64,000 nt of DNA from Bacillus inaquosorum KCTC 13429 (GTDB lineage: Bacteria > Bacillota > Bacilli > Bacillales > Bacillaceae), in NCBI RefSeq assembly GCF_000332645.1, contig NZ_AMXN01000004.1, positions 186,001 to 250,000 on the forward strand, written 5' to 3'. Below are positions 9,297 through 16,317 of this stretch, piece after piece. Position 1 is the stretch's first letter. Every line of letters begins with the position of its first letter. A program made the position numbers and the translations under genes. The notes below the pieces were generated by a model. The model did not search any database. It was not told the origin of the DNA and saw only the letters and a list, made by a program, of their open reading frames with translations.

Positions 9297-9373
9297 AAAA
9301 AACGGACACCAATCAACGCACAAATGCTGTGCAGTTGATCAGTGTCCGCAGGCTTTCCGTCTTGGACGTATTC
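9297..9373 (-). ncRNA. Two-hairpin RNA-like element, copy A (xtrA-xpf)
   Basis: On the minus strand this element has a short stem CGTC-CAA-GACG (9358-9368) and the linker GAAAGCCTG. A long hairpin follows, with base CGGACAC / GTGTCCG (9303-9348) and inner pairs GATCAAC / GTTGATT and GCACA / TGTGC, and then a T run. A second copy lies at 62588-62669; the short stem keeps pairing by a C-G to G-C swap. The last hairpin looks like an intrinsic terminator, so it may limit read-through from xtrA into xpf. Whether it is a regulated structure is unknown. Confidence 0.6.
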
Positions 9374-9383
9374 TGTTTTCGCT

Positions 9384-9590
9384 TTAATTTAATTTGTAGC
9401 CGATCTCAAATTCCACGCGGGCAAGGTCTCCCTTTCTCGTTTCGACGAGCGTTTTTCCGTGCTCCGGCGCTTCTGTGATCCATGCTTCCTGCTTGATGCC
9501 ATCCACAATAATCACGCGGATTTTTCCGTCCTCCAGCTGGCTTTCCAGCGTGATGGAATTGATATGTAGCAGTTTTTTAGGACTGATCAT
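9384..9590 (-). CDS. xtrA: PBSX protein XtrA
   Basis: A 68-residue protein in the early PBSX operon, between xkdD and xpf. It is beta-rich and mildly acidic (LLHINSITLESQLEDGKIRVIIVDG), with no membrane segment or metal-binding motif. The ATG at 9590 follows GGAGGAAAAG and overlaps the xkdD stop by 4 bases. XtrA-type proteins occur in other Bacillus prophages just before the late-gene activator, but no biochemical function is known to me. A two-hairpin element starts about ten bases after its stop. Confidence 0.85.
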   Translation of the reverse strand: MISPKKLLHINSITLESQLEDGKIRVIIVDGIKQEAWITEAPEHGKTLVETRKGDLARVEFEIGYKLN

Positions 9591-9934
9591 GTTTCTTTTC
9601 CTCCCTTTCTGATTTCAGCGCTTTTTTTGGCCTTTTCTAATCCCTGAATGATGCGCTCCTTAGAATGAACAGAATTCCCTTTCAGAAAATCAAGAGCTGC
9701 TTTAGACGCTTCCAGCAGTTCAGGCGCAGCCGCCATCAAAGCGGCATTGCTTTTTTGCGAATAAGAGCTGAGGTCGAATACAGCGGCGATCAGCCGGCCG
9801 TTTGAATAAGGGAATCTTTCTTTTTCTTCTTCACTGTATGCTGAATAAATATAGATCGGCTTCGTATCCCCGCACGGGACAGCATGCCACGGCGCAGGGC
9901 TTTTCTTTGCTTGTTTTTTTGCCATTACTTTCAC
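9587..9934 (-). CDS. xkdD: PBSX early protein XkdD
   Basis: A 115-residue protein with a basic N-terminus (MKVMAKKQAKKSPAPWH), a segment AVPCGDTKPIYIYSAYSEEE and a helix-rich C-terminal half (LMAAAPELLEASKAALDFLKG) typical of small phage proteins of unknown function. The GTG at 9934 is preferred because it overlaps, by 4 bases, the stop of a 33-codon frame upstream; an ATG three codons later is the alternative. It is followed by xtrA with a 4-base overlap. No function can be assigned from the sequence. Confidence 0.8.
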   Translation of the reverse strand: MKVMAKKQAKKSPAPWHAVPCGDTKPIYIYSAYSEEEKERFPYSNGRLIAAVFDLSSYSQKSNAALMAAAPELLEASKAALDFLKGNSVHSKERIIQGLEKAKKSAEIRKGGKET

Positions 9935-10032
9935 TTCCCGTCATCCTTATACCATTGTTCAATGTTTTTTTCTGTTCGCTTTGCCCGAAACAGCAAAGCA
10001 ATTAAAGCTGTCAGTTGTTTAATCACGGACAT
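9931..10032 (-). CDS. Possible 33-residue PBSX peptide
   Basis: A short frame reading MSVIKQLTALIALLFRAKRT and ending EQWYKDDGK. The N-terminal half is an amphipathic or membrane-prone helix, the rest is charged. A GAGG ribosome site lies about four bases before the ATG, and the stop overlaps the GTG start of xkdD by four bases, the usual arrangement in this operon. It overlaps the end of the preceding Cys-rich ORF by 14 bases. Real translation is plausible but not proven. Confidence 0.4.
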   Translation of the reverse strand: MSVIKQLTALIALLFRAKRTEKNIEQWYKDDGK

Positions 10033-10186
10033 TCAGCCTCGCTTTTCCCGCTGTCAGCATTTGCTCCAGCTTTTGAATGACCGGCGTTAAGTCAGTGCCG
10101 GATCGGCAGTTCGGACATGGATGAAAAATAGCTCCAATCCCGGTATGTTCCACAATGACTTTCTTCGTCTGACAAAGCTTGCACAT
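10019..10186 (-). CDS. Small Cys-rich PBSX protein
   Basis: A 55-residue frame starting at the ATG at 10184-10186, which overlaps the xkdC stop by one base (TAATG). It reads MCKLCQTKKVIVEHTGIGA and then FHPCPNCRSGTDL, giving two CxxC pairs that could hold one zinc ion, followed by a helix (PVIQKLEQMLTAGKARL). The coupling to xkdC and the knuckle-like cysteines support a real gene, perhaps a partner of the DnaC-like XkdC, although nothing in the sequence proves that. Confidence 0.6.
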   Translation of the reverse strand: MCKLCQTKKVIVEHTGIGAIFHPCPNCRSGTDLTPVIQKLEQMLTAGKARLNVRD

Positions 10187-10986
10187 TATCTGACGCCCTC
10201 CAATCTATGGTTCAGCTCGTAGGCTGCTCCTTTGATAATCACTAAATAGTCACTGCACATTTCGTAGATTCTCGTGCCGAGCGCTTCATCGACCCGTACA
10301 AGTGTTTCAATCGTCAGCTCGCTCGAAAGCAAAATCGGTTTATGATTTAAGTAGCGGTAGTTGAGTACCGAATACATTTGCTCTAATTGCCAATCTGTGG
10401 CGCGGGGTTTGCCGTTAACCGGTTTAAACAGGTCATCTATGAACAGCACATCTGCCTGCTTCATCCGGTTCAGCTTCGCTTCCAAAAGATCAAAGTCATT
10501 TTTAAGATCGGTAAAGCCTTCCACGAATGGAAAATAAATGACCGGCACATGGCGTGTTCTCATCAATTCATTGGCAACAGCGGTCAAAAGGTGCGTTTTC
10601 CCCGATCCGGGCTGTCCTAAAAGGCCGATGCTGTTTTTCCGGGCGTCCTTGATTTGTTCATAATCCGCCACATACTCTTTTGCGCATTCAAACGCGTCTT
10701 TTATGGCCTGCGGTTTTCCCTCAATGCAGAATTCTTTGAAGCCCAGCTGTCTGAAGGCGGGGGTAATCTCACTAGCACCGAGCAGCCGCTTCACTTTTCG
10801 TTCTGCCATACAGCTGCACATCGTCCAGACTTCCAGGCCGTTCTGGCGGATGAGATAGCCTCCCTGATCCTTGCATCGCGGGCAATCATACCGGCTTGCG
10901 TCTGATTCGGCCGGTTTGTCCGCCAGTAATGGACGTCTCCCTTTTCTCAGCTCGTCCAAAATTTGCTCGATTGTTCGTTTTGTCAT
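10186..10986 (-). CDS. xkdC: PBSX DnaC-like helicase loader XkdC
   Basis: An AAA+ ATPase of the DnaC/DnaI family, 266 residues, expected to load the replicative helicase. A zinc ribbon with Cys 35, 38, 57 and 59 comes first. The ATPase domain has Walker A GQPGSGKT near residue 124 and Walker B VLFIDDL near residue 180, and RVDEALGTRIYEMC looks like sensor 2 or an arginine finger. The N-terminal 33 codons overlap the end of xkdB in another frame (10886-10986). Downstream the 55-residue Cys-rich ORF is coupled to its stop. PBSX does not replicate as a phage, so the role in the defective element is unclear. Confidence 0.92.
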   Translation of the reverse strand: MTKRTIEQILDELRKGRRPLLADKPAESDASRYDCPRCKDQGGYLIRQNGLEVWTMCSCMAERKVKRLLGASEITPAFRQLGFKEFCIEGKPQAIKDAFECAKEYVADYEQIKDARKNSIGLLGQPGSGKTHLLTAVANELMRTRHVPVIYFPFVEGFTDLKNDFDLLEAKLNRMKQADVLFIDDLFKPVNGKPRATDWQLEQMYSVLNYRYLNHKPILLSSELTIETLVRVDEALGTRIYEMCSDYLVIIKGAAYELNHRLEGVR

Positions 10987-11722
10987 TTTTTTTCATCCTC
11001 TCATGTTGAATTGCGGCATTCTTTTTGGCCTGCTGCGCGAAAAATCGGTCTTCAATGAATTTCGAGCAGTAGCGAAAGGCCTTGATTGTTTCTGAAGCGG
11101 CGGTTCGGCGGTTTTCAAAGGCTTGAAAGCATTCCTCAAGCCATTTGATTGTTTGCGTCACAGGAACGCCGATGGCGACAATACGGGCGATGGCTTGATA
11201 ATCTCTTGAGGAAGGATACACGATGCGTCCTTCTTGAGCCGACCGTAATTGTGTAAAATGCTTCGCAATGTGATCCACTGCATCATCAGCAGCAGTATAT
11301 GTGTTTGTTTTATCTTTATCTGAACGGACGTCTGTGTCCGGTGCCTGCGGCGAAAATGGCCGTTCCTTTATGCTCTGGTGTGCAGTTTTGTCCGATCTGA
11401 AGCTGAATTTTTTGGAATGCTTTACTGAAATCATCAGTCCGTATGGCGCACGGACAGCCTTTATGTACTCATGAGTTTCGAGAAGCTCCAGCCATCTTCT
11501 GACGGTTTTTTCACTCACACCGAATACAGCCGCCATTTCTCTCGCTTTTAATGGCTTATGGCCGAGCACGATTCCCCAGCTTACTCCGTCTTTTTCAATT
11601 TCTTTTGTTGTAGAGCTGATGAACCAGAGAAACAGCCATAGCGCCGGACCGATTTTGTCATAATGTTCTGAATTCAATAATCCTGAATAGGTAGGAAAAG
11701 GATAGCTTTTATCGACTTTCAT
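10886..11722 (-). CDS. xkdB: PBSX replication-type protein XkdB
   Basis: A 278-residue protein that pairs with XkdC as a DnaB/DnaD-like and DnaC-like primosome pair. Near residues 60-90 is a winged helix-turn-helix (KAREMAAVFGVSEKTVRRWLELLETHEYIKAV, given here as recognised segments), and the C-terminal third is basic and disordered (KKNDKTNNRANFG). It is expressed from the Xre-controlled promoter after a 59-codon ORF. Its 3' end overlaps xkdC by about 100 bases, unusually long for this operon but present in PBSX as known. Confidence 0.88.
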   Translation of the reverse strand: MKVDKSYPFPTYSGLLNSEHYDKIGPALWLFLWFISSTTKEIEKDGVSWGIVLGHKPLKAREMAAVFGVSEKTVRRWLELLETHEYIKAVRAPYGLMISVKHSKKFSFRSDKTAHQSIKERPFSPQAPDTDVRSDKDKTNTYTAADDAVDHIAKHFTQLRSAQEGRIVYPSSRDYQAIARIVAIGVPVTQTIKWLEECFQAFENRRTAASETIKAFRYCSKFIEDRFFAQQAKKNAAIQHERMKKNDKTNNRANFGRAEKRETSITGGQTGRIRRKPV

Positions 11723-11888
11723 TGTATGCCGCTTCTCCTTTTAACTTCATGTATGTTAGAAACTGTTCTTGCGTTTCAAAGTGGAACACCGGAAGGCCGC
11801 ATGCCGTAAACGAGATGGTGCCGCCGGATTGTCCGAGATGGCGCTGATCTATGGGATTTTTACTAAAAACAATTTGGATCGGATACAT
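11709..11888 (-). CDS. Small first ORF of the PBSX early operon
   Basis: A 59-residue frame from the ATG at 11888, reading MYPIQIVFSKNPIDQRHLGQ, with an AGGAG-type site (CTAGGAGAG on the coding strand) about 7 bases upstream. It ends overlapping the xkdB start by 14 bases. It lies directly downstream of the Xre operators, so it is the first gene read when the repressor is removed. The product is unrecognised, with a possible beta-beta-alpha fold (GGTISFTACGLPVFHFET). Similar short ORFs stand at this place in the related skin element. Confidence 0.6.
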   Translation of the reverse strand: MYPIQIVFSKNPIDQRHLGQSGGTISFTACGLPVFHFETQEQFLTYMKLKGEAAYNESR

Positions 11889-11912
11889 GTAATCACTCTC
11901 CTAATCTTTTTT

Positions 11913-12019
11913 GATACATTTCGTATCAACTGTTACCAAGTATAAACGATACAATCTGTATCATCAAGTTATTTTTGATACTTTTTTTATCATAACTTTA
12001 TTTTGATACATATTGTATC
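11913..12019. promoter_or_regulatory. Xre operator region with four 15-bp sites
   Basis: Four palindromic sites of the form GATAC-N5-GTATC lie between the divergent early operon and xre: 11913-11927 (GATACATTTCGTATC), 11948-11962 (GATACAATCTGTATC), 11977-11991 (GATACTTTTTTTATC, the weakest) and 12005-12019 (GATACATATTGTATC). Their starts are 35, 29 and 28 bases apart, roughly three helical turns, which puts the proteins on one face. This fits the known control of PBSX, where Xre represses the early operon and acts on its own promoter. Confidence 0.9.
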
Positions 12020-12065
12020 TATAATCATAAGTAACTTAGGGAGTTTAAAAAAGAGAGGTCATAGT

Positions 12066-12404
12066 ATGATAGGCAGCAGATTGAAGAGTCTCAGAGGGAA
12101 AAGGACACAGGAAGAAATCGCATCTCACATCGGTGTGTCACGGGCACGATATTCCCACTATGAAAACGGGCGAAGCGAACCTGATTACGACACACTCCAA
12201 AAGCTGGCTGAATACTTTCAAGTAACGACTGATTACTTATTAACAGGGAAAGACAAAAAATCCGAGGACGATATGTTCTCAGATCCGGACTTGCAGCTTG
12301 CATACCGTGATATGCAGGATTTTTCCCCAGAAAGCAAACAGCAGGCCATCGAATTTATCAACTATTTAAAAGAAAAAGAGAAGAACCGCAAACCGAAAAA
12401 TTAA
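12066..12404 (+). CDS. xre: PBSX repressor Xre
   Basis: The PBSX repressor, 112 residues from the ATG at 12066, which has GAGAGG upstream; an earlier in-frame ATG lies inside the operator region and is not favoured. Residues 1-60 are a Cro/CI-type helix-turn-helix ([27 protein letters not shown], recognised as the XRE motif). The C-terminal part is an acidic helix and a lysine-rich tail. It keeps the early operon off in normal cells; DNA damage relieves it. The divergent early promoter and xre share four operator sites, and xkdA follows downstream. Confidence 0.95.
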   Translation: MIGSRLKSLRGKRTQEEIASHIGVSRARYSHYENGRSEPDYDTLQKLAEYFQVTTDYLLTGKDKKSEDDMFSDPDLQLAYRDMQDFSPESKQQAIEFINYLKEKEKNRKPKN

Positions 12405-12568
12405 TAAACATTTCTCTGTTCTCTAAAACATATAAAAAATAGACCGATATAAAGAAAAAAGTGTTTATTTTTTAAAGAAAAGGGAAAGATTTCAACACAC
12501 TTTCCAGTCCTATACGGGCTTTTCTTTCTCACTAAAAACAGAACACACGTTCGAAAGGGAGTATTCAA

Positions 12569-13165
12569 TTGGGCGATTACTTATCACATTTGGAGGAATA
12601 CGTTAAAAATTTATACAGCCGGCTGGGCATCACCTCTCCCCATCACATTGACATGCTGAAAATCGCACAGGACCTGGATATTTGGGTTCATTTTGAGGAT
12701 ATGGGAAGCATGATGGTCAAATACGACGGCATGTACAGTATCGTATTGAACCAAAAAAAATCACGGGAAGAGCAATGGGAAGATTTTGGCCATGAACTGT
12801 GCCACGTGTTAAAGCATGCAGGCAACCATTTTCAGATGAACAAGCTCTTCAGGGAACTGCAGGAATTTCAAGCGAATCAATTTATGTACCACTTCTGTGT
12901 GCCAACCTTTATGCTGTTGCAGATGGAACTGCCGCAATGGAGAAGCCAGGCGCTTGCCACAATCGCGACGGTATTCCGGGTAACAAAGGAATTTGCTGAA
13001 AAAAGGCTTGAAATGTTTGAACGGCGTAAAGCAGGTATTCAATTTCAGAAGCGGCTCGCTTACTTATTATCACATAAGCGGCCAAATGCGTACGAGGAAG
13101 TCGATCAGCAGCACTTGCAGGTCGCTGAAGAAAAAGCGTTATATCAAATCGGCAAATACAGCTGA
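12569..13165 (+). CDS. xkdA: PBSX ImmA/IrrE-type metalloprotease XkdA
   Basis: A 198-residue zinc protease of the ImmA/IrrE family. The active-site HExxH is HELCH at residues 75-79, inside EDFGHELCHVLKH. Start is TTG at 12569 behind GAAAGGGAG. In ICEBs1 the homologous ImmA cuts the repressor ImmR after DNA damage, so XkdA is the likely antirepressor for Xre; in PBSX itself this is an inference from the family and from the xre-xkdA pairing. The gene ends before a terminator shared with the convergent yjqC. Confidence 0.92.
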   Translation: MGDYLSHLEEYVKNLYSRLGITSPHHIDMLKIAQDLDIWVHFEDMGSMMVKYDGMYSIVLNQKKSREEQWEDFGHELCHVLKHAGNHFQMNKLFRELQEFQANQFMYHFCVPTFMLLQMELPQWRSQALATIATVFRVTKEFAEKRLEMFERRKAGIQFQKRLAYLLSHKRPNAYEEVDQQHLQVAEEKALYQIGKYS

Positions 13166-13167
13166 TC

Positions 13168-13201
13168 AAAAACGGGCTGGGGACATTTGCCCTCAGCCCG
13201 G
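13168..13201 (-). terminator. Terminator of yjqC
   Basis: A GC-rich hairpin, GGGCTG-A-GGG / CCC-C-AGCCC, followed by TTTTT on the minus strand. It lies between the convergent genes xkdA and yjqC. The plus-strand side lacks a T run, so it mainly serves yjqC. Confidence 0.8.
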
Positions 13202-13209
13202 CATAGATA

Positions 13210-14046
13210 TTAATATTTCGACATCGGAGGCATGGTATTCTGCAGCCACATTGGCGCCGGTTTAAGATGAGGCGCAGATGCGAACGCAATCGGAGCCGGG
13301 ATATACCTGAACTCGCCCCGGCCGTCAAAGGCTGCGCCATGAGCCCATCTTCCTTGTGAGCTCTCATCCCCTCTGGAAAAGTTAAACAGGTCATAGGCCA
13401 CTTCCCGCTTTTCGAGCTCACGCGGGAACGTCGTTGGAACGACAATATCGCGTTCTCTTTCTTCCAGCTCTTTAATGGCTGCATACCACATATTTTGATG
13501 ATAAGTATCCCTTGCAATCAAAAATGACAGCATATCTCTTACCCCGGAATCATCAGTCATGGCATAAAGCCGTGTCACCTGAAGGCGCCCTTGGGCTTCC
13601 GCATTTAAGTTTGCGCGAAAATCAGCCAACAGATTTCCGCTCGATATAATGTATTTTGCATTCCACGGATAGCCCTCACTATCTGATGCCATCGCACCCA
13701 AGCCGGACACAATAGCGTGCTGAGGATTCATCCCTGACATTACTGCTGCAATAGCGGGATTGCTTTTATAAGCATCCTCCTGTACATCAGCGGGTGCATT
13801 ATCCAGAAGCCTGGAAATCATCGTAGCCAGCATTTCCACGTGCCCGATCTCTTCCGTTCCCACATCACATAACAAATCTTTATACTTGGCGTCCGCCCTG
13901 CAGTTAAACCCCTGAAACAAATATTGCATCATGACACTGATCTCGCCAAATTGGCCGCCCAGCACCTCTTGAAGTTTTTTCGCATAAACCGGATCGGGAT
14001 GAGCTGGCTTAGCCTGATATTGAAGCTCTTTAATATGATAAAACAT
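13210..14046 (-). CDS. yjqC: Manganese catalase-like protein YjqC
   Basis: A di-manganese catalase of 278 residues, expected to turn hydrogen peroxide into water and oxygen. The four-helix bundle ligands are visible in LGGQFGEISVMMQYLFQG, DVGTEEIGHVEMLATMI (an ExxH) and LIARDTYHQNMWYAAI (a further helix with His). The C-terminus is the usual extended tail, rich in Pro and Met. The second of two close ATGs (14046) is chosen because the first touches the GGGAGGA ribosome site. It stands at the PBSX flank with yjqB and ends in its own terminator. Confidence 0.92.
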   Translation of the reverse strand: MFYHIKELQYQAKPAHPDPVYAKKLQEVLGGQFGEISVMMQYLFQGFNCRADAKYKDLLCDVGTEEIGHVEMLATMISRLLDNAPADVQEDAYKSNPAIAAVMSGMNPQHAIVSGLGAMASDSEGYPWNAKYIISSGNLLADFRANLNAEAQGRLQVTRLYAMTDDSGVRDMLSFLIARDTYHQNMWYAAIKELEERERDIVVPTTFPRELEKREVAYDLFNFSRGDESSQGRWAHGAAFDGRGEFRYIPAPIAFASAPHLKPAPMWLQNTMPPMSKY

Positions 14047-14119
14047 ATTCATTCCTCCCTGCACTATCGCACAACCTCAGCGTATGAAGGAATAGGCCGA
14101 TCGTGCAGGTCCGTTTCAT

Positions 14120-14722
14120 TCAATCATAAAAACCAAGCTTAACAGCTTCCACATATCGACAAAACAAATCGTTTTGTGTGTAACTTTCATCACGGCAGCC
14201 AAAATTGCGGAACAATGCTTTTCGCTGTGCCGTACTTACTTCCAATTGCAGTCCCATTTCCCTTTTCGTCCGATTGACAATATTTTTCGGATGCACACCT
14301 GCCAGCCGGTCTTTCTCACTCGTGAGCTCGGCACTGAAGCCCGCTTCAATCAGCCGCTCACAAATGAGCTTGGCTTTTTTACGATCCGCGCCTCCGACCA
14401 ATGTATGCGGTGTTTTTGGATCATGATACCCATGAAATGCTAATGCATAATGGTGGGCGTTCACTTTTTCTAAAGCCAGCGGCTCGTCAAAACGAGTGCT
14501 TGTCAGGTGCAAGGAACGGTTGTTTCGCTTCTTTACACCTTCAAACAAATAAATGGAACATTGTTCGGAAAATGCCCGCACCAGCTCACTGACGCCAGGT
14601 TCAATTCTGCCGCCGTGAGGACCGAGGACGATATGTTCACTTCCGTTTTTTTCCTCATAAATAATCCGGTACTCTGATTCAGAAGCAGAAAGGGCTGCAA
14701 AGCTGTCATACATATCTTTCAT
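14120..14722 (-). CDS. yjqB: Poly-gamma-glutamate hydrolase family protein YjqB
   Basis: A 200-residue protein of the phage-type gamma-PGA hydrolase family (PghP-like, zinc-dependent). The likely zinc ligands are the His of [16 protein letters not shown], the Glu after it and the His of [10 protein letters not shown]. Enzymes of this family cut poly-gamma-glutamate capsule so that phages can reach the cell; a free-standing copy beside PBSX suggests a prophage-derived cargo gene. No signal peptide is seen, so release would need lysis. It reads in the same direction as yjqC, about 70 bases upstream of it. Confidence 0.88.
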   Translation of the reverse strand: MKDMYDSFAALSASESEYRIIYEEKNGSEHIVLGPHGGRIEPGVSELVRAFSEQCSIYLFEGVKKRNNRSLHLTSTRFDEPLALEKVNAHHYALAFHGYHDPKTPHTLVGGADRKKAKLICERLIEAGFSAELTSEKDRLAGVHPKNIVNRTKREMGLQLEVSTAQRKALFRNFGCRDESYTQNDLFCRYVEAVKLGFYD

Positions 14723-14827
14723 TTTGAACGCTCTCCTTTACCAGTCAGCACCAGTTTACTCTACTCATCTATGAATGAAAACCTTTTTATAGTATGATTT
14801 GATAGAATACGTATCAGGAGGTATATC

Positions 14828-15205
14828 ATGGGATTTATTGATGGATTACTTGGCAATGCGTCAACACTGTCAACGGCTGCGGCGAAAGAAGAGGTGGCTC
14901 ATATTTTACTGGAGGGTGAGAATGTTGATGCCGCGTTTAAGCTGGTTCGCGATTTAATTGTCTTTACTGAGAAGCGGCTTATTCTTGTAGATAAGCAGGG
15001 CATCACAGGCAAGAAAACGGAATTTCAATCGATTCCGTACAAAAGCATTTCCAGATTCAGTGTGGAAACCGCCGGCCGCTTTGACCTTGATTCAGAGCTG
15101 AAAATTTGGATTTCCGGCGCGGAACTTCCCGCTGTCTCAAAGCAGTTTAAAAAAGATGAAAGCATTTATGATATTCAAAAAGTGCTTGCTGCAGTTTGTA
15201 TGTAA
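14828..15205 (+). CDS. yjqA: PH-domain protein YjqA
   Basis: A 125-residue protein made almost entirely of one bacterial pleckstrin-homology domain (DUF1696 type): GFIDGLLGNAST at the start, then alternating strands (FTEKRLILVDKQGITGKKTEF, SIPYKSISRFSVETAG) and a final helix (DESIYDIQKVLAAVC). It has no membrane segment. Such proteins respond to cell-surface stress in Bacillus, but the binding partner is unknown. The ATG at 14828 has CAGGAGG upstream. It converges on xlyB through a shared hairpin. Confidence 0.85.
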   Translation: MGFIDGLLGNASTLSTAAAKEEVAHILLEGENVDAAFKLVRDLIVFTEKRLILVDKQGITGKKTEFQSIPYKSISRFSVETAGRFDLDSELKIWISGAELPAVSKQFKKDESIYDIQKVLAAVCM

Positions 15206-15211
15206 GACGAT

Positions 15212-15237
15212 AACGGAAGCTCGGCAGCTTCCGTTTA
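15212..15237. terminator. Bidirectional terminator yjqA / xlyB
   Basis: Perfect inverted repeat AACGGAAGC / GCTTCCGTT around a four- to six-base loop, with TTTA on the plus side. It sits between two convergent genes and can serve both. Confidence 0.8.
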
Positions 15238-15241
15238 TTGA

Positions 15242-16195
15242 TTACAGCTTTTCCTCGATTTTCACTTTTGTTTTCGGACCGTAAATCCCATCTGCCGTTA
15301 ATCCGCTGACAGACTGAAAACGTTTCACGGCATTTGCTGTTTTCGGGCCATAAACGCCATCAATGCCGTGATTTTTCGCTCCTTTATCAGGATAAAAATA
15401 AAGGGCAGCTAAAGCGTTCTGCACCTGCTTTACATTTGTCCCTTTCGTCAGCGGGCTTGTCACTTTGATCACTCCGGATGGGAGCGGATAGGAAGACGCG
15501 GCATGGCTTTTAGAAGCAGATGCCGTCTGAGGCAGTTTTATCACCTGCCCGGCTTTGATGTGATTCGGGTCAGTGATATGATTTATGCTTTGCAGCGTTT
15601 TCACACTGACACCGTGTGATGCGGCAATACCCGACAGTGTGTCGCCTTTTTTCACATGGTATTCAGTCGCCGAAGAAGAGACTGAAGCCTTTTTCGCTGA
15701 TACGCCTCCGTTTAATTCCTTTTCAATTGCCGCCTTCACTTGATCCCAGCGTCCCTCTGATAAAATGCGGTGCGGGCAGTACTTTCCGCTCCAGTCCTGA
15801 TGCTTTCTCACCCGATCGATTCCCCAGCCGCGCTCTTTCAAAAGCTGCGCGACAAATGAAATCGCCAAGGCTTCGGCCGCCTCGTACTTTGGACCTCCCG
15901 ATTTGCTGTAGCAAATCTCAACGCCGATTGATTTGCGGTTTCCTGTACCGTTTGTGCCGTCACCGGTATGCCAGGCGTTTCGGTTAAGCGGCAGACCTTG
16001 AATCACCTCCTTATCATCCACTGCAAAATGAAAGCTTGTCGAGCTGGTATTCCCAATCATATAGCTGATTTCATTAGCCGCTGACGCATCGTTTGCCGTG
16101 TTGTGAATGGTAATGTATTCAGCGGACATCGCATTAGGGCACTTCAGCGCGTATTTCGCTTCAGAAACCAAATTTTTCTTCACTTGAACGCTCAC
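15242..16195 (-). CDS. xlyB: N-acetylmuramoyl-L-alanine amidase XlyB
   Basis: A PBSX-associated lysin of 317 residues that cuts the bond between muramic acid and the stem peptide. Amidase_2 domain at residues 20-155, with zinc ligands His31, His132 and Cys140 and the usual Glu93. A LysM wall-binding repeat follows (about 178-222, EYHVKKGDTLSGIAAS), then a peptidoglycan_binding_1 domain (about 250-317, IDGVYGPKTANAVKRFQ). No signal peptide, so it needs a holin or lysis for release. Upstream is the same 27-base element as before xtmA, which suggests late expression through Xpf. Confidence 0.95.
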   Translation of the reverse strand: MSVQVKKNLVSEAKYALKCPNAMSAEYITIHNTANDASAANEISYMIGNTSSTSFHFAVDDKEVIQGLPLNRNAWHTGDGTNGTGNRKSIGVEICYSKSGGPKYEAAEALAISFVAQLLKERGWGIDRVRKHQDWSGKYCPHRILSEGRWDQVKAAIEKELNGGVSAKKASVSSSATEYHVKKGDTLSGIAASHGVSVKTLQSINHITDPNHIKAGQVIKLPQTASASKSHAASSYPLPSGVIKVTSPLTKGTNVKQVQNALAALYFYPDKGAKNHGIDGVYGPKTANAVKRFQSVSGLTADGIYGPKTKVKIEEKL

Positions 16196-16217
16196 CTATC
16201 ATCTCTCCTTTTTCTTT

Positions 16218-16244
16218 TTCACCAATAGGTGGCATTCGTAGGAC
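16218..16244 (-). promoter_or_regulatory. Candidate Xpf-dependent promoter of xlyB
   Basis: The second copy of the 27-base element found before xtmA, with 22 of 27 identical bases (core TGCCACCTAT and flanking TACG and GTGAA on the minus strand). It ends 23 bases upstream of the xlyB start. Nothing else near xlyB resembles a late-phage promoter. Confidence 0.6.
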
Positions 16245-16317
16245 GAAAAGCTCATAACATCCGTCACCGCTATATGGATAATTGTGTTAAACTGAAGTTC
16301 AATAGGAGGGGTAGGTC

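Noticed and set aside
12909-13517. A 202-codon minus-strand frame across xkdA, the terminator and yjqC.
   Set aside because: It crosses the yjqC terminator and reads antisense through xkdA; its composition is typical of chance frames.
14761-14827. Possible SigW promoter before yjqA (TGAAAAC and CGTAT).
   Set aside because: The two boxes are about 29 bases apart instead of about 16, so the match is not credible.
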